Origin: Blastococcus sp. CCUG 61487
Lineage (GTDB): Bacteria; Actinomycetota; Actinomycetes; Mycobacteriales; Geodermatophilaceae
Direction: 5' to 3'
Assembly (NCBI RefSeq): GCF_005222955.1
Contig: NZ_LWUA01000246.1
Location: forward strand, 1-43,308
DNA: 43,308 bases
Shown: in pieces, positions 42,836 to 43,308 of the stretch
How positions within the stretch are numbered: position 1 is the first letter of the stretch
Layout of the letters: every line of letters begins with the position of its first letter
Translations under genes and position numbers: made by a program
The notes under the pieces: model-generated
Database searches by the model: none
What the model was told of the DNA's origin: nothing
What the model saw: only the letters and a program-made list of their open reading frames with translations

Positions 42836-43308
42836 TCAGCGAGTGGCGCGCGAGATGGCGGCGGCCGCGTCGAGGACCGCCCCGACGACCTCGGGAGCGG
42901 GCCGCCGGCCGAGGCGCTCGACCGGCCCGGAGATGGAGACCGCCCCGAGTACCGCGCCGGCGCCGTCCCGCACCGGCGCGGAGAGCGAGGCGACGCCCGG
43001 CTCGCGTTCGGCGATGCTGTGCGCCCAGCCGCGGCGCCGCACGTCGAGCAGCGTGCGGGCGGTGAAGCTGGCGTTGGGCAGCAGTCGGTTCACCTCGTCG
43101 ACGGGGGTGAAGGCCAGCAGCGCGTGCGCGGCGGAGCCGGCCGTCATGGGCAGCCGCGCGCCGACGGGGACGGTGTCGCGCAGGCCGCTGGTCCGTTCGG
43201 CGGCGGCGACGCAGACCCGGCTGGCGCCGTCACGCACGTAGAACTGGGCGCTCTCCCCGGTCGCGTCCCGCAGTGCGACCAGGTGCCGCCCGGCCAGGTC
43301 GCCGAGGT
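42836..43308 (-). CDS. IclR-family transcriptional regulator (C-terminal part, cut by window edge)
   Basis: The last 157 or so residues of an IclR effector-binding domain; the N-terminal winged helix lies beyond base 43308. Recognisable segments are LVALRDATGESAQFYVRDGASRVCVAAAE, PVGARLPMTAGSAAHALLAF, RRRGWAHSIAEREPGVASLSAPVRDGAGAVLGAVSISGP. The frame runs open to the edge, so this is truncation by the window, not a broken gene. From memory, M. tuberculosis Rv2989, an IclR gene, stands divergent from leuCD at this position, so leuCD regulation is the likely role. Confidence 0.88.
   Translation of the reverse strand, partial: LGDLAGRHLVALRDATGESAQFYVRDGASRVCVAAAERTSGLRDTVPVGARLPMTAGSAAHALLAFTPVDEVNRLLPNASFTARTLLDVRRRGWAHSIAEREPGVASLSAPVRDGAGAVLGAVSISGPVERLGRRPAPEVVGAVLDAAAAISRATR

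Overview
The window is chromosomal DNA from a high-GC actinobacterium. GTG starts are frequent, neighbouring genes often share an ATGA or GTGA stop/start overlap, and many starts lie directly behind a TANNNT hexamer, as expected for leaderless transcripts. Gene content and order follow, from memory, the Mycobacterium tuberculosis segment from about Rv3041c to Rv2989 in the opposite orientation (fixA/fixB, iscS, trmU, ligA, gatCAB, lppZ, cfp6, ilvBNC, serA, leuB, gltX, IclR). The presence of cimA and the added cargo genes suggest a non-mycobacterial family; Geodermatophilaceae is a reasonable guess but is not proven by the sequence.

Layout. 1-2.7 kb: ABC ATPase, enoyl-CoA hydratase, Cds1-like PLP enzyme. 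2.8-4.6 kb: electron transfer flavoprotein etfB-etfA, closed by a 38-bp perfect palindrome. 4.7-11.6 kb: MFS exporter, cysteine desulfurase, mnmA (sulfur relay to tRNA), MetE-C-like zinc protein, ligA. 11.5-15.5 kb: GNAT, thioesterase, DUF222-HNH nuclease under a probable SOS box, ACT-domain protein. 15.7-19.3 kb: gatC-gatA-small membrane protein-gatB, translationally coupled. 19.3-21.8 kb: LppZ-like lipoprotein, 2-hydroxyacid dehydrogenase, PH-domain protein. 21.8-30.0 kb: ilvD, a degenerate GGDEF-EAL membrane protein, then ilvB-ilvN-ilvC behind a leader-peptide attenuator. 30.1-38.1 kb: DUF805 protein, serA, leuB, a hypothetical gene, cimA behind a second attenuator, a fumarylacetoacetase-family hydrolase, gltX. 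38.1-39.5 kb: CPBP-like membrane protein, tRNA-Gln and two identical tRNA-Glu genes. 39.5-43.3 kb (minus strand): GH3 glycosidase, M23 peptidase, and a partial IclR regulator cut by the window edge.

Two systems stand out. The first is branched-chain amino acid synthesis. CimA, LeuB, IlvBN, IlvC and IlvD together form a threonine-independent isoleucine route that lacks only LeuCD, which synteny predicts just beyond the right edge. The ilvB leader peptide is rich in Leu/Val codons, whereas the cimA leader (MHTTGTIIIA) carries only Thr and Ile as informative codons. The two attenuators share their layout and appear to divide sensing between end products. The second is translation: gltX, gatCAB, tRNA-Gln and tRNA-Glu are all present, which fits indirect Gln-tRNA synthesis.

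No CRISPR array, insertion sequence, rRNA, prophage or replication origin was seen. No gene-free stretch exceeds 300 bases except 39101-39504, which holds the three tRNAs and their terminators.
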